64,000 bases of DNA from Hydra vulgaris (GCF_038396675.1 NC_088926.1:12841001-12905000), one strand, 5' to 3'. Numbered from the stretch's first letter, positions 32,199-46,607 are shown. A program made the numbers and translations. Notes: a model not told the origin generated them from the sequence alone.

Positions 32199-32835
32199 TG
32201 CCTTCTTATTTTGAACATTTTTTAATTACTAAAATTTTTAGGTTTTTATTTGACTCTCATTTAATATTAATATTATCTTTATTCATAACTTTTGTAGCTT
32301 TAAACTTTAGTTTCATAATTCCTTCAAGAATTCAATTGTTTTCATAATTCCTTCAAGAATTCAATTGTTTTCATAATTCCTTCAAGAATTCAATTGTTTT
32401 CATAATTCCTTCAAGAATTCAATTGTTTTCATAATTCCTTCAAGAATTCAATTGTTTTCATAATTCCTTCAAGAATTCAATTGTTTTCATAATTCCTTCA
32501 AGAATTCAATTGTTTTCATAATTCCTTCAAGAATTCAATTGTTTTCATAATTCCTTCAAGAATTCAATTGTTTTCATAATTCCTTCAAGAATTCAATTGT
32601 TTTCATAATTCCTTCAAGATTAAGTTTAGCAGCTAATTTAACAGCTGGTCATATTTTATTAGCTATTCTTTCTGATTTTATATTTAAAATTATATGTTTT
32701 TCTTCTTCTTTTTGTAACTTATTTTCATTAATGATTATTATATTTATGATTATATTAGAAACAGGTATTTTAATTATTCAAGCTTATGTATTTACTCTTT
32801 TAGTTTATTTAAAAGATAGTTTAATCTTACATTAA
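32198..32835 (+). pseudogene. atp6: atp6 copy with a 29-bp tandem expansion
   Basis: ATP synthase subunit a. The N-terminal part (MPSYFEHFLITKIF...FIIPSRIQLF) is followed by eleven near-identical 29-bp units (32312-32630). The 29-bp length shifts the frame in each copy. The conserved LSLAANLTAGHILLAILSDF resumes after the array, then ETGILIIQAYVFTLLVYLKD to TAA at 32833-32835. The array starts at the IIPSR codons, suggesting slippage on a natural duplication. Non-functional. Confidence 0.9.
32312..32630. repeat. 29-bp minisatellite in atp6, 11 copies
   Basis: Eleven units with TTCATAATTCCTTCAAGAAT in each, essentially identical, so a recent expansion or homogenisation. Confidence 0.95.
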
Positions 32836-33137
32836 TGGAAAAATATTATCATCCTTTTCATTTAGTAAATCCTAATCCTTGACCATTATGTATATCAATG
32901 GGTGTATTTTATTTAACTTTGAATACTGTTGCTTATTTTCATAAGAGATTTATTATCCTTTATTATTAAGTTTTATTCTAATAGTTTTATTTATGGTCTT
33001 GTGATTTACAGATATATCTATAGAATCTAATCTAGAAGGGGCCAATACTAAATTAGTTTTTACTTATAATTTCAGAAATATTATTTTTGTTTTCGTTTTT
33101 CTAAGCATTTTTTCATTCCAGTCTTTCTCCTTCTAAC
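32835..33137 (+). pseudogene. cox3: cox3 copy, 5' part
   Basis: The frame starts with ATG overlapping the atp6 stop: MEKYYHPFHLVNPNPWP (TGA as Trp). After frame breaks come the EGANTK block and finally HSSLSPS at 33115-33137, where mitochondrial sequence stops and AACGTTGTT of the inserted element begins. The C-terminal end resumes at 37259. About 420 bp of the middle are absent, so the insertion came with a deletion. Confidence 0.85.
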
Positions 33138-33822
33138 GTTGTTAAAACAGCGATACGATTTAAACGTTGTCTATTTAACGTTGTTTCAACGATAAATTAA
33201 TGTTGCCAAAAAAACTTAATTATAAAAAAACCGTCCGTTGAATTGGTGCTTAAAGTAAAAATAGTTAAAGCGAAAAAGTAATGTGAAATTTTGAATTTTG
33301 AATTTTCAAAAACATTTTATTTAGAATTCAAATTTCTACTTGTTTTGACAAAAGAAATTAATGGCTTATTTAAGAAACTGGCAAAAATGCCACTCTAATG
33401 TTCTAGCTCTGAAATAATCATCTTCTAGTAGTGAAGAAGAGAAAGTTGAAAAAATATAATGACAATTCAAAATATACACAAAATATTAGTTAAGTAGAAG
33501 AAGAAAAAAATTCGGAAAGCGATTATGAAAGTGAAGAATTTCTTTATGATTATTTGTCTCAAAGTGACAATAACTTTTTTTTTCTCAAAAGAAATTGAAA
33601 AAATCGATGTTTCTTTTAATCATAAACTGGCAAAGCACTGCTGTTCACGTGAATAAGTAAACAAGTTGTTAGCTATACTGATAGCAGAAGCCTTATGCTA
33701 TCTGCAGAAACAGCTTTTTGTATACCAGTCTCAAGACCAAAATAACAGTATTGACCACCACACTTGCTTTCGATAGTAACTGATTTTGGAGCCTGAAGCA
33801 AAGTTCTTTTATCTTTCAGTGA

Positions 33823-33980
33823 GGTTAAGAAAAAAGGAAACAGAGTAACAAAATTAGATAACGTTGATAAATTCTCGATGGCTGAAGGCAGTATGTTATT
33901 ACAACTACAAAAAAAAAATGTTATAATGAGAATGTCTATTTACGAAAAAGAAAACATAAACAAAGAGAATATCCCAAACA
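33823..33980 (+). pseudogene. Duplicate upstream exon of the DUF4806-like gene, copy 1
   Basis: Frame after an acceptor (CTTTCAG) reads EVKKKGNRVTKLDNVDKFSM, then AEGSM; a donor-like CCCAAACAG/GTATTA follows. A diverged second copy (KLDNVDKFPMSEGSM) is at 35445-35525. The earlier stretch 33361-33660 has coding-like pieces broken by stops. Confidence 0.5.
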
Positions 33981-34155
33981 GGTATTAGTTTTATGTGCTT
34001 TGATTTTATAAATTTCAATTTTTATACCTAAAAATAAAAATGTTTTTGTAATTTATATCATAAATTAGTAATTATATTTTACGGGTTCAGTTATCAAAGA
34101 TTTAGATGAAGTGTCAATGCACCTGACCTCCAGTTGTTCATTGATCAAATCTATA

Positions 34156-35007
<852 letters not shown>

Positions 35008-35070
35008 AACTTTTAAATGTATTCTACAAAATAGAGTGCTCGATGTTCTTACAAGAACAGAGCAATTATG

Positions 35071-35217
35071 TATTAGTAGAAAACCACTTAACAAAAAATT
35101 TTTTTTTATTTTACATTGTGTTTCATCAATAAAGACTCATCATTTCTGATGAGTCTTTATTTTTGAAACTCAGTGTAAAATGAAAAAAAAATTTTGTTAA
35201 GTGATTTTCTACTAATA
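35071..35217. repeat. 147-bp fold-back palindrome
   Basis: TATTAGTAGAAAACCACTTA is mirrored by TAAGTGATTTTCTACTAATA, and the arms continue through AATAAAGACTCATCA to the centre at about 35143. A MITE or foldback insertion. Confidence 0.8.
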
Positions 35218-35685
35218 TATACCCCTTTCCCCCCCCCCCTCCCCCAAAGCTGTTGTATTTGCATGAAATTTATTTAAATAATTTAAAATAAGATTGCGTT
35301 ATTTAAAAAAAAAAAGATACAATTATAATATAAAGTGTAATATACAACTGATTGTGATACAAAGTGTTGGCAAAGGGCTTTTTTAATTATGTGTTTTAAG
35401 TTCAATTTGTATAAACAAATACTTAATAACAATTTAGCACATGATGAAGTAAAGAAAAGTGGAAATAAACTAAAGAAATTAGATAACGTTGATAAGTTTC
35501 CAATGTCTGAAGGCAGTATGATATTTTATATTTTTTTTAAATAAATTTGTAAATTTAAAAGTAAATTTCATTTAAATTTATTTATTTTGTAGAAATATAA
35601 ATTTTATATAACATTTTAAAGTTTTAAAAACTGAGGATTTTCCCTATTATGCAAGTTATTTTGTAAAACTTAATAAAATTTGTAG

Positions 35686-36681
35686 AGTTTCAAAAGAGAG
35701 TGTTGTATCTACTTACCGATATAAGAAATGAGTTGCAAAATCAAAACAGAGTGACTGAGCCTGCTTCTAACAGTGAATTTATAAGCCAAATAAAGTTTAT
35801 TTCAACAGATATGGAGTTAACTGAAGCGGATAAAGCATTAAATGATGAAAAAGTGCGCTCATTGTGGGTGAGTATAATAAGTATTATATTAATAGTTATT
35901 TAGTTATTGAACATTGTCCTTTAGTTAAAAAAACATTATTAAGATTGACAACGGTCCTTGAAAACAATAAAAAATTCTGGAATTATATAGAAAATAAACT
36001 GTCCTGAAAAATTCTTAAAATTTTGAATTTGTTCTAGAAAAATCCTGGTTCACTTTATTAAAATTAGTCTTGGAGATCTGTAATAGTTCAATGTTTTGAT
36101 ATCATACTTGACCCAAACCATAATGTTGGATTTACTTTATGTTTTTTGTAGGTAAATCAGCTACAATTAATTGGTGGAACATCTTTAAAAGATAGAATAC
36201 ACAAAATTATGCTGAGGTAATTAACTGATAGCTCTTATATCATTCATAATTACTTTTTCAGAAATATTTGTTTAATAATTTTAGAAAAAGTTATTTCATA
36301 ATGAATTCAATTTAAATTTTTGAAAAATTATTATTCATTTATAATCATTTCGCATTTATATTATGTTTTAAAAATTTAGAATATTTTCAAACAATTTTAT
36401 GGCCTCCATGAATATGAAGGGCAAAGATGGAAAAATATGTATTAAGAATACTAATTTATATGGTGTTGTTAAAGGTATATCTTTATAAGTTATGTGAAAC
36501 TTTTCCATTCATTATATTATTTCAAATCTTTCTTTTTTGTTTTTTACTTTATATTTTCCTTTTTTTTTTTACTATTAAATACGATGGAGCGACAGAAACT
36601 TTGATTAATGGAATATTGTCTGACTTCCTAAAATACGCTCCATTTCGAAAAGGTAACGGTAAAGAAAAGAATATTGTGTAG
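35686..36681 (+). CDS. DUF4806-like gene, four 3' exons
   Basis: Exons 35686-35867, 36152-36216, 36380-36474 and 36596-36681 have GT-AG borders and matching phases (0; 2+1; 1+2). The product contains LLTDIRNELQNQN, QLQLIGGTSLKDRIHKIMLR, NMKGKDGKICIKNTNLYGVV and ILSDFLKYAPFRKG and ends at TAG. The pattern of a short helix, a G-K-G-x-K loop and a C-terminal helix fits the DUF4806 domain, common in repetitive cnidarian and insect proteins. Function is unknown; it may be a mobile-element accessory protein. 5' exons may include the KLDNVDKF exon at 35445-35525. These 3' exons are intact. Confidence 0.65.
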
Positions 36682-36929
36682 ATTTAATTCAAATATATGT
36701 AAATATATGTAATATTTAAAAATATATATCATAAACAAATATTATCTCTTTCTTTACTAATATATGTCTAACTAAACTTAACTAAAAATAGTCTAACTAC
36801 AGACTATGAGTAGATTTAATATACATTGATAGTCCAATAGAGTTGAACAGCAACTATTGGACATGTCTAATAAGTTTCAATGGTGATCAAAGTTTTTATG
36901 AACGGTTTTTGATAAGGATAAACGTTATA

Positions 36930-37250
36930 ATAACATTAAATTTACGTTGAAACAACATATATAAGCAAAATATATTAATATATTTTGTCACCATTGGATC
37001 AATTGAAGGTTGATTTAACATTTGGATCTAACGTTGATTTAACGTTGATAAATCGACGTTGAAAAAATCTTTCATTCTAAACGTTGTCTCAACGTAAATT
37101 CAACGTTCTTATAACGTTTTTTGCGTCGAATCAACGTTGATATAACGTTTGAACCTAACGTTGATAAATCAACGTTGAAAAAAACTTTCATTCTAAACGT
37201 TAAATCAACGTAAATTCAACGTTAGGTTTCAACCTAAGTTCAACGTTATT
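36930..37250. repeat. AACGTT-rich end of the cox3 insertion
   Basis: About twenty AACGTT/CAACGTTGA motifs occur in both orientations within 320 bp. A smaller set lies at the other end (33138-33195). Probably terminal or subterminal repeats. Confidence 0.75.
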
Positions 37251-37258
37251 TGCCGTCA

Positions 37259-37321
37259 TGATATTTTTTTGATGTTGTTTGATTATTTATATATATATGT
37301 ATATATTGATGAGGTTCTTAA
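37259..37321 (+). pseudogene. cox3: cox3 copy, 3' end
   Basis: Reads FFDVVWLFIYICIYWWGS to TAA with TGA as Trp, the conserved cox3 C-terminus. It marks the right edge of the transposon insertion and the return to mitochondrial sequence. Confidence 0.85.
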
Positions 37322-37373
37322 CTTCTTCAGATTGGTATAATTAAAGTTCGATTCTGTAACTGTAATAATTTTC

Positions 37374-38790
37374 ATGATTCTTGATTTTAATGATTTATTA
37401 ATATTTTCATTTATAGTTTTTATTATACTAAACTTACCTTTAAATAAATATAGTTTTTTTTTATTTAATTCCATCAATAATTTTACTTATTATAATCACA
37501 CAGTTTGTTAAAGCAAATTCTTTTTTATGACTTTGTATAATAATATTTACTATTATTTTAAATAATTTACACTTAAAATTAGAAAGTTTAATTTTATATA
37601 GTTTTATTTTATTATCAGTAATAACAATAATACTATCTAAAAATTTAATAATATTATATTTATCTGTAGAAATTCAAACTTTTTCATTATTAATTCTTAT
37701 TAATTCTAATAGAAATAATATAAAAAGTTTAGAAGCAAGTTTAAAATATTTTATCTTAAGCAGTATTTCATCTGGATTTTTTCTCTCAGGTCTTGCTTAT
37801 TTATTCAAAACCTCAATTTTGTTAGATTTAAATTTGTTCAATTTTATGTTTAATAATTCATCTTCTTTTCACTCTTTTAGTAATTCTATATTAATTTTAT
37901 CTCTTTTATTTAAATTAGCTTAGCTCCATTCCATTATTGAATTGCTGATATTTATGAAGGATCAGATCTTGTGTTAATACTATTGTTATCTTCTTTATGT
38001 AAATTATCTATATTCATTATTTCATTGAAATTTAATAACAATTTTGAAATGCTTATGCTCTTAGGAGCATTATCAATAGTTATTGGAACTGTTGCTGAAT
38101 TTAATTAAACTAAAATAAAAAGGCCAATAGCTTATAGTGGTGTTTCTAATTTTAGATTTAATATTATATCTTTCTAATTTTAGATTTAATATTATATCTT
38201 TCTAATTTTAGATTTAATATTATATCTTTAAGCTTAAATAGTATAATAGGCATTGAAATTTGTTTATTATATTTACTTATTTACAAATTTATTTATAATC
38301 ATGATATTAATATTATACAAGAACAATATAGAATTCATTATAGAATTAATTGGATATTTAAGATATTAAGTGGATATTTAATGAACTTTAACAACTGCTT
38401 TAGTTATTATAACATTCTCTATAGCAGGATCCCCCCCACCCTTTTTTTTTTTTTCTATAGCAGGAATTCACTCCTTTTTCTATAGTAGGAATTCCCTCCT
38501 TTTTTAGGGTTTTTAAATAAGTTTATTCTTATTTCTACTTTAACAAATTATAACTATATTATAGCAGGGTGTTTAGTTTATTAATTACTTGTATTGGGGA
38601 CTTGTATTGGGGAAAGGTTTTTATTTAAGAATAGTAAAAATACTTTTATTCCAAAACTTTTACATTTCTTGAAACAAAATTATTTCTTTAAACAAAAATA
38701 ATTTATATTTGAATTTTATCTAGGTTTTACATTATATTATACATTATTCTATTTATTAAATTTTTTATTTCTTTTTTAACTTATTTACTA
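37374..38790 (+). pseudogene. nad2: nad2 copy
   Basis: NADH dehydrogenase subunit 2 fragments in several frames: FSLLILINSNRN, EASLKYFILSSISSGFFLSG, APFHYWIADIYEGSD, MLLGALSIVIGTVAEFN and LTTALVIITFSIAG. Lesions include a stop near 37920, a 28-bp unit triplicated at 38145-38225, and an AGCAGGAATTC-type slippage (three imperfect copies at about 38430-38505) with a C-run. The start is assumed at the ATG at 37374; the end is approximate. Confidence 0.85.
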
Positions 38791-38799
38791 AACTTATAA

Positions 38800-40670
38800 T
38801 ATAATTTTGATTATAATTTTTTTACCTTTATTTAAATGTATATTATGTGGGTTTTTTGGTAGATTTTTTGGTAATAAGGACGCTAAATTAATCTCTTTTA
38901 TCATTATTATTACAACATTTACAAATTCTTGAATTGTTTTTTATGAAATTGACTTTAATAATAATTTTTTATACTATGGCCTTAACTTAAGTTGATTTAA
39001 TTTAGGATTGTTAAATAGTTCATTTAATCTAAAGTTTGATTTAATTGCTACAAACATGTTTTAATTACTGAAACAAGTTTTAGTAATTATTGTTTCATTT
39101 TTTGTTCATTTATTTTCTTATTCCTATATGGAAAGTGATCCTCATTTATCAAGATTTATTTTTTATCTATCATTATTTACTTTTTTTATGATAGTGTTAA
39201 TATCAAGTTCAAACTTAATTTAACTTTTTATAGGATAAGAGGGGGTAGGATTCTGTTCATATTTATTGATATTAATTGAATAATTTTTGGTATACCAGAA
39301 TACAAGCTAATAAATCGGCAGTAAAAGCAATGATTATAAATAACTGGGAGACATTGGGTTATTAATTGAAATAATATATTTATGAATTTTTACTGGGTCT
39401 TTTTGAATTCGATGACATATTTATAATTTCTATTTTCTAATGATTTTCCTATTCTTTATATCCCGTTATTTTTCATTTTAATTGGCGTAATAGGAAAATC
39501 TGCTCAATTAGGCTTTAATATGTGGTTGCCTGACACAATGGAAGGACCTACTCCAGTTTCATCTTTAATTCATGCAGCTACAATGGTCACAGCTGGAGTA
39601 TTCCTAATTATTAGAATGTCACCCGTATTTGAACTCTTATCTACTATATTAATTTTAATAATTATTATTTTATATTTTATTTGTTATTTAGCAATTATAA
39701 TTGTAAATTGCAACTATGGAAATGGTTCAAAAATGATTTAAAAAAAGTAATAGCATATTCTACTTGTAGTCAACTAGGTTATATGATTATGATTTGTAGG
39801 TTTTCTTTTTATAGTTTAAACCATAGATTTTTTAAAGCATTATTATTTCTTAGTGCAAGATCTATAATTCATTCTATAAATGATGAACAAGGCATGAGAA
39901 AATATGGTGCTTTAAAAAACTTTCTGCCTTTAGTATTTTTATAACTATAGGGTCTATAGCATTATTAGGACTACCATTTTTATAAGGTCTTTACTCTAAA
40001 GATTTAATTGTCGAAGTAGCATTATTTTATAATTTTTATCTTTTTCCGTTTGAATTAGTATTAGTACTGTATTTATTTTGCCTTTTATTTTTTAATATTA
40101 ATTTATCATAGTTTTATTAATAACCCACAACAAGATAAAAATAATTTTACTAATATACATGAAAGTGATTATAAAATTATTGCTTCATTAAGTTTATCAA
40201 CACTATTTTCTATTTTTTTTAGATACATGTTCCAATTTATAGTTATAAAAGACAATTTTCCTAATATGGTCTACAATATTAGTAGACTATTACCTTTTTT
40301 TCTAATATAGTCTACAATATTAGTAAATCTTTTTTTTCTTAGTATATTAGGAATTATTACAGTTATAATAATATTTAGTAATTTAAATAAAGCTTGAAAC
40401 ATTGTTTTTATCAATTTTTATTTATTAATTTTTATTAATTGATATTTTGACATATTGATTAATCATATTTTTTCAAAAAAATGAATTAGAATATAAAATT
40501 ACTTATAAATTTATAGATAACCAAATCCTATAAAACTTAGGGCCATTTTATTTTAATAAGACCATAGGTATAATTTTAAATTTATCTAAATTCCATTTAT
40601 TCTTATATTTTAGTTACATGTATTTTTTTTATTATCTGTGTTTTAATAAACAAATTTTTGATAATCAAAA
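38800..40670 (+). pseudogene. nad5: nad5 copy
   Basis: NADH dehydrogenase subunit 5 pieces: PLFKCILCGFFGRFFG, an EGVG block, then open frames at 39520-39741 ([20 protein letters not shown]) and 39681-39944 ([17 protein letters not shown]). These are the quinone-antiporter-like core of the proton-pumping subunit. Many stops and at least two frameshifts are present. The C-terminal part is degenerate and runs into the cox1 tail near 40675. Confidence 0.88.
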
Positions 40671-40675
40671 ATTAT

Positions 40676-40998
40676 AACACATTTTTTAGGATTAGCAGGA
40701 ATGTCTAGAAGATATGCAGATTTCCCAGATAGTTTACTTGAAATACTATTAGTTAGTTAGGTTCAATTATTTCTATCATAGAGTAGTATGACTTATTTAT
40801 GTAATTTTTGATGTAATTTATTTAGAAGAAAAATTTATTTCTTGAAACAATTTAAACGTCGAAAAAAAAAACTTTAGAATGATCATTAAACTGTCCTCCT
40901 AGTCATCACACTTTTAACGAATTACCTTTTATAAATCATTGAACTCATTAAAAAATAGGGAATAAAAAAACTTCTCGGTTTCCTTCTTTTCTAAAAAT
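40676..40998 (+). pseudogene. cox1: cox1 3' fragment, right inverted terminal repeat
   Basis: Begins LGLAGMSRRYADFPDS directly after nad5 and ends with the cox1 C-terminal LEWSLNCPPSHHTFNELPF. A partial cox1 joined to nad5 at a chromosome end is what is expected of a Hydra split mtDNA molecule with cox1-derived terminal repeats. The last ~115 bp is repeated inverted at 29345-29455. Confidence 0.85.
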
Positions 40999-40999
40999 G

Positions 41000-42295
41000 G
41001 ATCAAGAATGGAATAAATATTGTTCTCTATGGTTCAATGTGTTTTGGAAAAACCTGTTTATAAAGGCGCCGAAGACCTTTCAAATAAAATTGCAAAAAGA
41101 GATATTTGTCCGGATTGCTATACTTGAGTATCACAAGGAATTCCACATCCTTGGACAAAGTTAGAAAGACAAAAGAATTTGACGGCCATTGTAAGATCAA
41201 TATCCTACAACGCAAGGAAAAGTTCTGTCCAGTTCTATCAAAGTTTTGAGCACAAATGAATCAGGGAACACTTTAACTTTGAAAACTTTTAGTTCAAAGC
41301 AACTTTTTGTCTCTGTCGGAAAGACTGAGGTTAAGAAACCTTTCTTTTCTTTGGATAAGTTGAACAACCTTCAACTAAAACTACATACCAAGTGAGGTTT
41401 TGATGCTTAGAAATTAAAAAAAAAAGTTACTTATGACTTTAAAGTCAATTTTTTAAATAATTTTGTTTTGACTACTAAGTAATCGCAATATGATTAAAGT
41501 TGCACACTTTCTGAGGAGTGAAGTAGAACAGAAAAGTGTGGAATCTGATTTCCATATTAAACTGACTAAGAATAACATAGTCAGTTAATATGGAATAACA
41601 AGCTGATTGGAAAATCATTCGATGGTAAAAAATTCCCATTGTTATTAGGAGTAGATTAAAACAAAGAGGTAAGTAATCTATTACCTACAATATTTTTAAA
41701 TAATTAGAATGCAATCGGCATCATTCATTTTGATTTTTTATGCATGTATAGTTGGTAAAAAAAGATACTCCTATGGTGTATTGCAATGACGTTGAAAAGC
41801 TTGTTGCAACGGTGCTTCATCACAGACATCATGAAACAAATGATGTTGCTATCAAATTAGGTGTCGATTGAGGACAGTGATTCCTTAAAGTTACTCTATT
41901 AATCAGCCTAAAACCAGAGTTAGAAAATAATAAAATCCAAAAAAAATTGAGAAAGTGTAACGGATATGCGTTCAAAGAATTCAAAGATTTAAGTATACAC
42001 TAATAAACAATCCGTTTTGCCTTCATTGAACAAAAAATACCATAATGGTTATGGTATTTTTCAAAATTATCCGCAGATTATCTGCGAATAATTTTGGACA
42101 AACTAAACATTTCTTACTTAGATTACACAGTATCTGAAAATCTAAAGGTTTTGCTTCAAATGGTTAGAAAACAAACAGCAACATCAAAACACCCTTGCTC
42201 GTTTTACATGACCTCATCTCCTAACTTTCAAAAAGCTGACATTATTCTTTAGAATCTTCGTGCAGGTTGTACAACCAATGAGGCAAAATTTAAAA
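41000..42295 (+). pseudogene. Decayed gene of a repetitive cnidarian family
   Basis: Coding-like segments lie in the plus strand with stops and frame changes: LFIKAPKTFQIKLQKEIF (41053), TLKTFSSKQLFVSVGKTEVK (41278), IKVAHFLRSEVEQKSVESDF (41490), VYCNDVEKLVATVLHHRHHE (41777) with KLGVD just after, and VLLQMVRKQTATSKHPCSFY (42150). The order and intron-like gaps suggest a multi-exon gene of unknown function that I recall as abundant in Hydra. It is clearly dead. It abuts the mitochondrial insertion on the right. Confidence 0.55.
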
Positions 42296-42298
42296 AAA

Positions 42299-42366
42299 TG
42301 CAAAAATGTACATAAATGTTGTTCAACCTCAATGGAGGTTGAACAACATTTATGTACATTTTTGCA
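42299..42366. repeat. Perfect 32-bp-arm hairpin
   Basis: TGCAAAAATGTACATAAATG and the next 12 bases are followed, after AATG, by their exact reverse complement. Only 4 bases of loop. Confidence 0.9.
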
Positions 42367-42430
42367 AAAATTTCGATTTGCAGGTAGCTTGTAAATTACA
42401 ACATTAACCTCCTATGAACAATTGTTAAAC

Positions 42431-42540
<110 letters not shown>

Positions 42541-45500
42541 ATATATGTTGACGTGAAAAATATAAATAATAATCTAACCATATAGACAAGAAAATCTTTT
42601 TTTACGGCGATAAAGTAATTGTAGCTAACCTTATCGGACCCCTAACATCCCACCCTAGGGTACACTCTTAAAAAAGTTCCGGTAACTTATACGAACTTTC
42701 AGGCGTTTTGCCTGAACTAGTTTGCTTCAAAAAGTGCCAGACGAATATTCAGGCAAATCACCTGAACCTGAACTGTTCATTAAAAAAACCTGAACAACTA
42801 CGATAGGTAACCTGAACTGTAGTTCAAGAAAAAGTTCCGGTAAATTATACGAACTTCAGGCGTTTTACCTGAACTAGTTTTCTTCAAAAAGTGCCAGACG
42901 AACATTCCGGCAATTCAGCTGAACCTGAACAACCGCGATAGGTAAGCTGAAATAGTTCTTTACAAAAACCTGAACTGGCGCAATAGCAAATATGAATCCG
43001 AACTAGTATTTAAAAAAATTAAATATGTAAGAAAGTTGCTTATAATGAGAAAATTTTCGGAGATTTAATATTTATATAGACTTCTTTGTTTCAAAAAAAA
43101 TATTTCTAATATATGATCTAAAAGTAGAAGAATATTCAAATAAATTTTGAGAAATAAGTTTTTTTTCCCAAGTTCTTCGCAGTAACGAAAATATCTTTTT
43201 TTTAAATGCTCAAGTATATTCAAATAAACATTTTTATAATAATTTCAATAGAATTAAAAATATCATTACAATTAGAATTTACATGTCAGATATATTTATG
43301 GATAACAAATGAAAAGTTTATTAGAACTTTTATAAAAACTCCATTTTTTTAAGCTAAGTTTTGATTTTTTAAACATGATTTTTAAACATAGACTTAAAAA
43401 ATAAGCTGTAACATAAGAGTTTGTTTATATAAAAATGCTTTCAGTCTACAAGTAATTATTTTGAGTAAGATAAAATAAATATTTCCAAACAATTACTAGA
43501 TAACTGTTATACAAGGTAACTTTTATTATATTGTGTATACCAATATGACTAAACTAGCCATATTGGTACACTTAGTCACATATATGTACACATCACAAAC
43601 TCAATATAAATTACAAAATAAAAAATTTATTGGTATCCATTAAAATAAAAACATTTAAAAGTTTAACCACTTCTTAATTTTTCATTAACAAACAATGACA
43701 GATCACTTCCACCTCTTGACAACGGCAAATTGTCATTAATACCCATAACTACACGTTGTAAAAAATGTAAAACATGTCTGCACTCTCGCGCTTATTCAAT
43801 ATCGATAACGAAGTATAGTTTCAGTAAACGGTCTACTGCACTCAACATGCCATTTCTAATAGGAATAACATTGTCTTCTATAAAAATAAAGGACTGAATC
43901 AAGTTGCCTCGAGCCCCTAGTGTAATAACAAATGGATGCATGAAAGAGGTATGTCTATTTGCATCAATTATAGTCTCCATAGCTGTAGTAAAAACAAAAA
44001 TAATTAAGATACAATATAGTAGCGAAATTATTATTGATCTAGTTTATAGCAGATACCATTTAGCTAGAAATATTAAATTTAAAAACAAAAAACTTACAGG
44101 AAAGATTTGAATAAAGTGAGCTGCAACTTCAGCTGTAGACGGTCGATCCTTATTTCTAGGAGGCACTTGAAGAATGTACGGAAGCAAGTGAAATGCAAAT
44201 TCCATATTTCGATCTTTGATTTTTAAAAAAATTTAAAAATTCAAACAGTACATATTTCAGAATAAAGAAAATAGTTTTAAATAGTTAGTGAAAGTTATAA
44301 AATATAAAAACAGTAATTAAAGAAGACAATGTGACATACCACTTGAAGATATTAGTTGGCTGTCAAGCTCTAAAAGTAGTTGCTTAGCCATTGGATTCGC
44401 CTTTCTACGAGCCCAAGTAATAACATGAGGGGCCATATTCTCCCATTGCATAAGCAAATCTTGAGCATTTTCAAATGTTGCTGTAAACTCTCTCTGAAAC
44501 TAATATAATGATAATTAAGAGTCCTTAAATGTTTCTCAAACAAAAAATCAATTTTACTCTAGTAATACTCCAATAGCAGTAATCCAAGACATTAGGATAT
44601 ACATTACAAATGTAAAAAACAAAACTACTTACATCAAACCCTAAATCTTTAAATGGGGGGAATTTCCGAATAAACTTAGGTATAAATAAAGGCGGTTAGG
44701 CGAATAAACTTAGGTATAAATAAAGGCGGTTTTGATGACATAATCCAGTTTCTTCGTGATATTCTAGTTTTTTCAAGAATAAATTGTTTTCGATCATACT
44801 GAATGTCATCAAATGACAACTCACTCATAATGTTTCGCTCTTCATTTGAAAAAGGAACTAAAAAAAATTGTTAAGCATCATTTGTTGTATATATAAGTAT
44901 GACTTACACTTTTATTAGGCTTACCTGCAACATCAAAAGTTGTTGGGGAAATAGATTTTCGTTTTCGAGTAGCTTGGGCATGGACACCATCAAACGTCCT
45001 AATTGTTTTTTCAGCCGCTGAAAATTTTTTCAGCCGCTCCTCGATATGTCCATGAGGTGTTATTTTCTTTTTTTTGCCATTCACTTCAACTTCCTTATAA
45101 GCGCAATAGTAATTTTCCTAAATATTTAAATAAGGATAATGCAGTTTAAACAGCAAAGAAACTAATTACATTTAGATAACAAAGTTAAATAACATACATA
45201 TCCTAGAGGTCCATTAGAGTGCAGTTTAGGAAAAGCGTTAATGATTGACATAGCAAGATTTGTTTTTGTTGCTCTTGATGGATACCTAAAGTAAATACAT
45301 AATAAAGTAATAATAATAACCATAATATTTAAAAAATGTTATAGATTTAAGTTAAACAGATAGATTTCCTACCTGGTTACTTAGCATTATTCACCAACTT
45401 AACATTTATTTATTCTGTTCATTTTTTTATATAATCTTATTATAAAAAAGTGTTTGAAAAAATTTACTATGCATAAAATATTCAGAAATAAAAGGATATT

Positions 45501-46067
45501 TAGAGCAAACTGTAAAATCACATGTAATGACTTACAAGTTTCCAACTTTATTGACCATTATGTTAACAAGAATATGATAACTTTATTGACCATTATGTTA
45601 ACAAGAATATGAACCATTTCAAATCTGTACTTAAGTAACATTCCAGTTGTGTCATATTCAACAATGACAAGTTTACCTGTCTGATGCTCATCAAGCAATT
45701 TACGAACATCCTAAAAAAGAAGAAATTTTTTGAAAATATTTTCAGAAACTAAAATTAGTCCTTATAGTTTTAAAAAACAGTTAAAAATTAAATTAAAAAA
45801 TTACAAATTTGATATTGTCTATTCGAAGTACTGGAGTATGAAGAACATCGCTATCACATGAATATGTTGAATCTGAAAAGGGATTGGAATTTGATATATA
45901 ACTAGTCTGATTAAGTGAAACATGGTTATTTGCAATAGTGAAATCAGTTTGTGAATAATCTGCCTGCGCATAATCTGTGGATTGTTCCTAAAACATAACA
46001 AATAATTCAATTTACTTAAACTTACATATTGCTATACTTTCAAAATTACTAAAAATAGCTCTCTCTT

Positions 46068-46419
<352 letters not shown>

Positions 46420-46607
46420 AACCCTCAGAATTAAGGTTGGGATGCTGACCTAAACTAATAGCCTCCCAGGTCAGCCATTATTTATCAACCTTGCTTCTAT
46501 CTTTTATGGTAAAACCTTTGTAAAAATATGTTTTTGCCTATTTAAAACAGTTTAAGGTCTGCATTTTATTTCCAACTAATTTTATTTTTCTAATACTGAG
46601 GGTTGTA
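46420..46607. mobile_element. MITE B, diverged relative of MITE A
   Basis: Starts CAACCCTCAGAATTAAGG and ends TTCTAATACTGAGGGTTG. It lies about 108 bp from MITE A across a (TA)n tract. Interior sequence differs but keeps AGGTCAGC-like motifs. Flanked by TA/TATG repeats, consistent with TA targeting. Confidence 0.8.

Noticed and set aside
45819..46010. 63-residue minus-strand frame
   Set aside because: The neighbouring frame of the same bases is the likely exon (45805-45987, STDYAQADYSQTD), bounded by splice sites in phase.
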